DNA from: an uncultured Bifidobacterium sp.
GTDB taxonomy: Bacteria; Actinomycetota; Actinomycetes; Actinomycetales; Bifidobacteriaceae
Reading direction: 5' to 3'
Assembly (NCBI GenBank): GCA_937876495.1
Contig: CALEGL010000019.1
Location: 1-6,198 of the forward strand
Length of the DNA stretch: 6,198 nucleotides
Below, one piece after another: positions 4,990 through 6,198 of this stretch. Made by a program: the position numbers and the translations under genes. A model generated the notes under the pieces. That model saw only the letters and a program-made list of their open reading frames with translations, had not been told where the DNA came from and did not search any database. Within the stretch, counting starts at the first letter, position 1. Each line of letters begins with the position of its first letter.

Positions 4990-6136
4990 GATGTTCTCCA
5001 CGCACCGCGTCGCCTTCGGAACGCCCGTCGCGCAGCGGGTCGTCACGTCTTCGCGGCTCGAGGCGGATTGCCTGTTCCGCGATGGCGACGACGTTCTGGC
5101 GCATGTGCAGACGGCATTGGACAGACGTGTGCCCTTCGGGGCGATCGCCCGATGCCAGGGATTCGAGGGCGGTTCCCGACGGGTCGATGGACCGGCATAC
5201 GCGGCGCTCGCCGAGGCCCGGCGGATGTACGGACTGTCGGCCGGCGCGTTCGACGCCACCATCGCCCCCGTGGCCGATCTGTGGCGTCGGTGCCGTGCAT
5301 CAGGGCACGTTCCGACATCGGCCGCCATTGAGAACGCGATGCGGGTCGTCGACGGCTCGAAGCTGATGGTCGGCGACGATGGTCGTTCGGTTCGACTTGG
5401 CGTCGGACAGTCCGTGGCTCTTGGCGGACTTGCCCGCGGCTTCGCCGCCGACCGTCTTATCGAGGCGTACCGTCATGCGGGAGTGTCCACGGCCTTCGTC
5501 AACGTCGGCGGGCGAATACGCATCCTTGGTCGCCGGGCGGGGAACAGGCCCTGGACGGTCGCGATTCCCGACCCGTATGAGGTCCCACCCGCCGTCATGC
5601 GTTTCATGGGCGTTCGTTCGGAATCATCGGTATGTTCGGGACGTTCGGAACTGCCGATTCGTTCGGAATCGCCGGTTCGCTCCGGACCGCGGACGGATCG
5701 TTCGCAGGTCCGCGGGCGTCTTGCCTCGATCGAGCTCTCCCGGATCGGTTCCGGACCGACGTCGACGGACCGAGCACATCGACCGGATGACGGGGTCGCC
5801 GTCGTCACACGGGAGGCGGTTTCCGCCGGTCGTGATGCGAACGGCATCCCCATCCCGGGCGCCACCCTGGTGATTGATCCGCGGACGGGGCTTCCCGTCT
5901 CCGGCGATCTGGCGGCGGTCACCATCGTCGCGTCCGGCGCCTGCTTCGCCGATGCGCTTGCGCTGGCGGTTCTCGTCCTCGGCTTCGAGGAGGGCATGCA
6001 GCTCGTCGATTCGCTTCCGGGCGTCGAGGCCATGGTCATCACCTGTCATCGGCTCGTCGTGACGACGCCCGCCCTGTCGCCGTTCTGCCATTCTGCGCAG
6101 GGGGTGCGGCCCGAGCGCTTTCGCGTCTGGGGATGA
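4982..6136 (+). CDS. apbE: Divergent ApbE-like FAD:protein FMN transferase
   Basis: A 384-aa protein of the ApbE/Ftp family, which moves FMN from FAD to a Ser/Thr of target flavoproteins. Numbering from ATG 4982: FGT (12-14), GAFDATIAPVADLW (88-101), ALGGLARGFAADR (146-158), AFVNVGG (171-177), IDPRTG (298-303) and FADALALAVLVLG (322-334) follow the family order. There is no signal peptide or lipobox, so it is probably cytoplasmic, unlike many ApbE lipoproteins. Key differences: the Thr four residues after the metal-binding Asp (D324) is L328; the His often seen before IIDP is L296; and Asp of DLGG is A146. Residues 212-241 are a repeat-built insert. ATG 4982 overlaps the previous stop by 8 nt; ATG 4991 begins one base after it; GTG 4952 is also in frame. 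None has a good Shine-Dalgarno, which suggests coupling. Activity is uncertain; family membership is firm. Confidence 0.85.
   Translation: MSEMFSTHRVAFGTPVAQRVVTSSRLEADCLFRDGDDVLAHVQTALDRRVPFGAIARCQGFEGGSRRVDGPAYAALAEARRMYGLSAGAFDATIAPVADLWRRCRASGHVPTSAAIENAMRVVDGSKLMVGDDGRSVRLGVGQSVALGGLARGFAADRLIEAYRHAGVSTAFVNVGGRIRILGRRAGNRPWTVAIPDPYEVPPAVMRFMGVRSESSVCSGRSELPIRSESPVRSGPRTDRSQVRGRLASIELSRIGSGPTSTDRAHRPDDGVAVVTREAVSAGRDANGIPIPGATLVIDPRTGLPVSGDLAAVTIVASGACFADALALAVLVLGFEEGMQLVDSLPGVEAMVITCHRLVVTTPALSPFCHSAQGVRPERFRVWG
5615..5704 (+). repeat. Degenerate 9-nt tandem repeat inside the ApbE-like gene
   Basis: CGTTCGGAA occurs exactly at 5615, 5642 and 5660, spaced by multiples of nine. Weaker copies lie at 5633 (TGTTCGGGA) and 5678 (CGCTCCGGA). 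In frame this gives three-residue units RSE, SSV, CSG, RSE, LPI, RSE, SPV, RSG (from residue 212), decaying into PRT, DRS. It falls between the VAIPDP segment and the IDPRTG motif, where family members normally have a short connection. Confidence 0.75.
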
Positions 6137-6198
6137 TCCGTGAACGCATGCGCTGCCTGACTGCCGCTCGTCAGAATCGCGTGAGCATGAGGCGATGA

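Noticed and set aside
6148..6198. Sixteen-codon frame at the right edge ending in TGA
   Set aside because: No ribosome-binding site, no recognisable product and a length expected by chance. The flanking sequence needed to judge it is outside the window.

Overview
This is a high-GC bacterial window, most likely actinobacterial. Bifidobacteriaceae is a tentative guess from the overall codon style and gene content, not a proof. Most genes use strongly G/C-ending codons. A stretch around the hipBA pair is visibly less GC-rich: a hand count gives 53% GC for bases 1081-1140, 35% for the operator region 2551-2610, and 75% for bases 541-600 in the methyltransferase.

Layout, left to right. The tail of an unidentified + strand gene ends at 130. 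A class I SAM-dependent methyltransferase of the trans-aconitate-methyltransferase-like type follows (199-945). It ends in an 18-bp hairpin that spans its stop codon and separates it from the convergent hipBA operon. hipA (974-2278) and hipB (2271-2486) lie on the minus strand and overlap by 8 nt. HipA keeps the kinase residues expected of an active HipA-type Ser/Thr kinase toxin, and HipB is a short Xre-type helix-turn-helix antitoxin. An AT-rich leader with nested inverted repeats (2547-2614) is the likely HipB operator. A 368-base gap without a gene separates hipB from a divergent DJ-1/PfpI-family gene (2855-3412).

The right half is a tight + strand operon of three genes that overlap end to end: a NERD-domain (PD-(D/E)XK nuclease-related) protein with a C-terminal topoisomerase-type zinc finger (3575-4678), a 104-aa protein carrying a second zinc finger of the same type (4675-4989), and a divergent ApbE-like FAD:protein FMN transferase (4982-6136). 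The overlaps (ATGA, then 8 nt) imply coordinated translation. I know of no standard reason for a NERD/zinc-finger pair to be coupled to an ApbE-like protein, so this is the most unusual arrangement in the window. The ApbE-like protein has lost several consensus residues and carries a low-complexity insert built from a 9-nt repeat. The last 62 bases hold no supportable gene.

How the parts may work together: HipBA is a self-contained, autoregulated toxin-antitoxin module, probably acquired. The methyltransferase and the DJ-1-like protein look like independent housekeeping or stress genes. The three-gene operon may be a DNA-interacting unit of unknown role; any defence or DNA-processing role is inference only.
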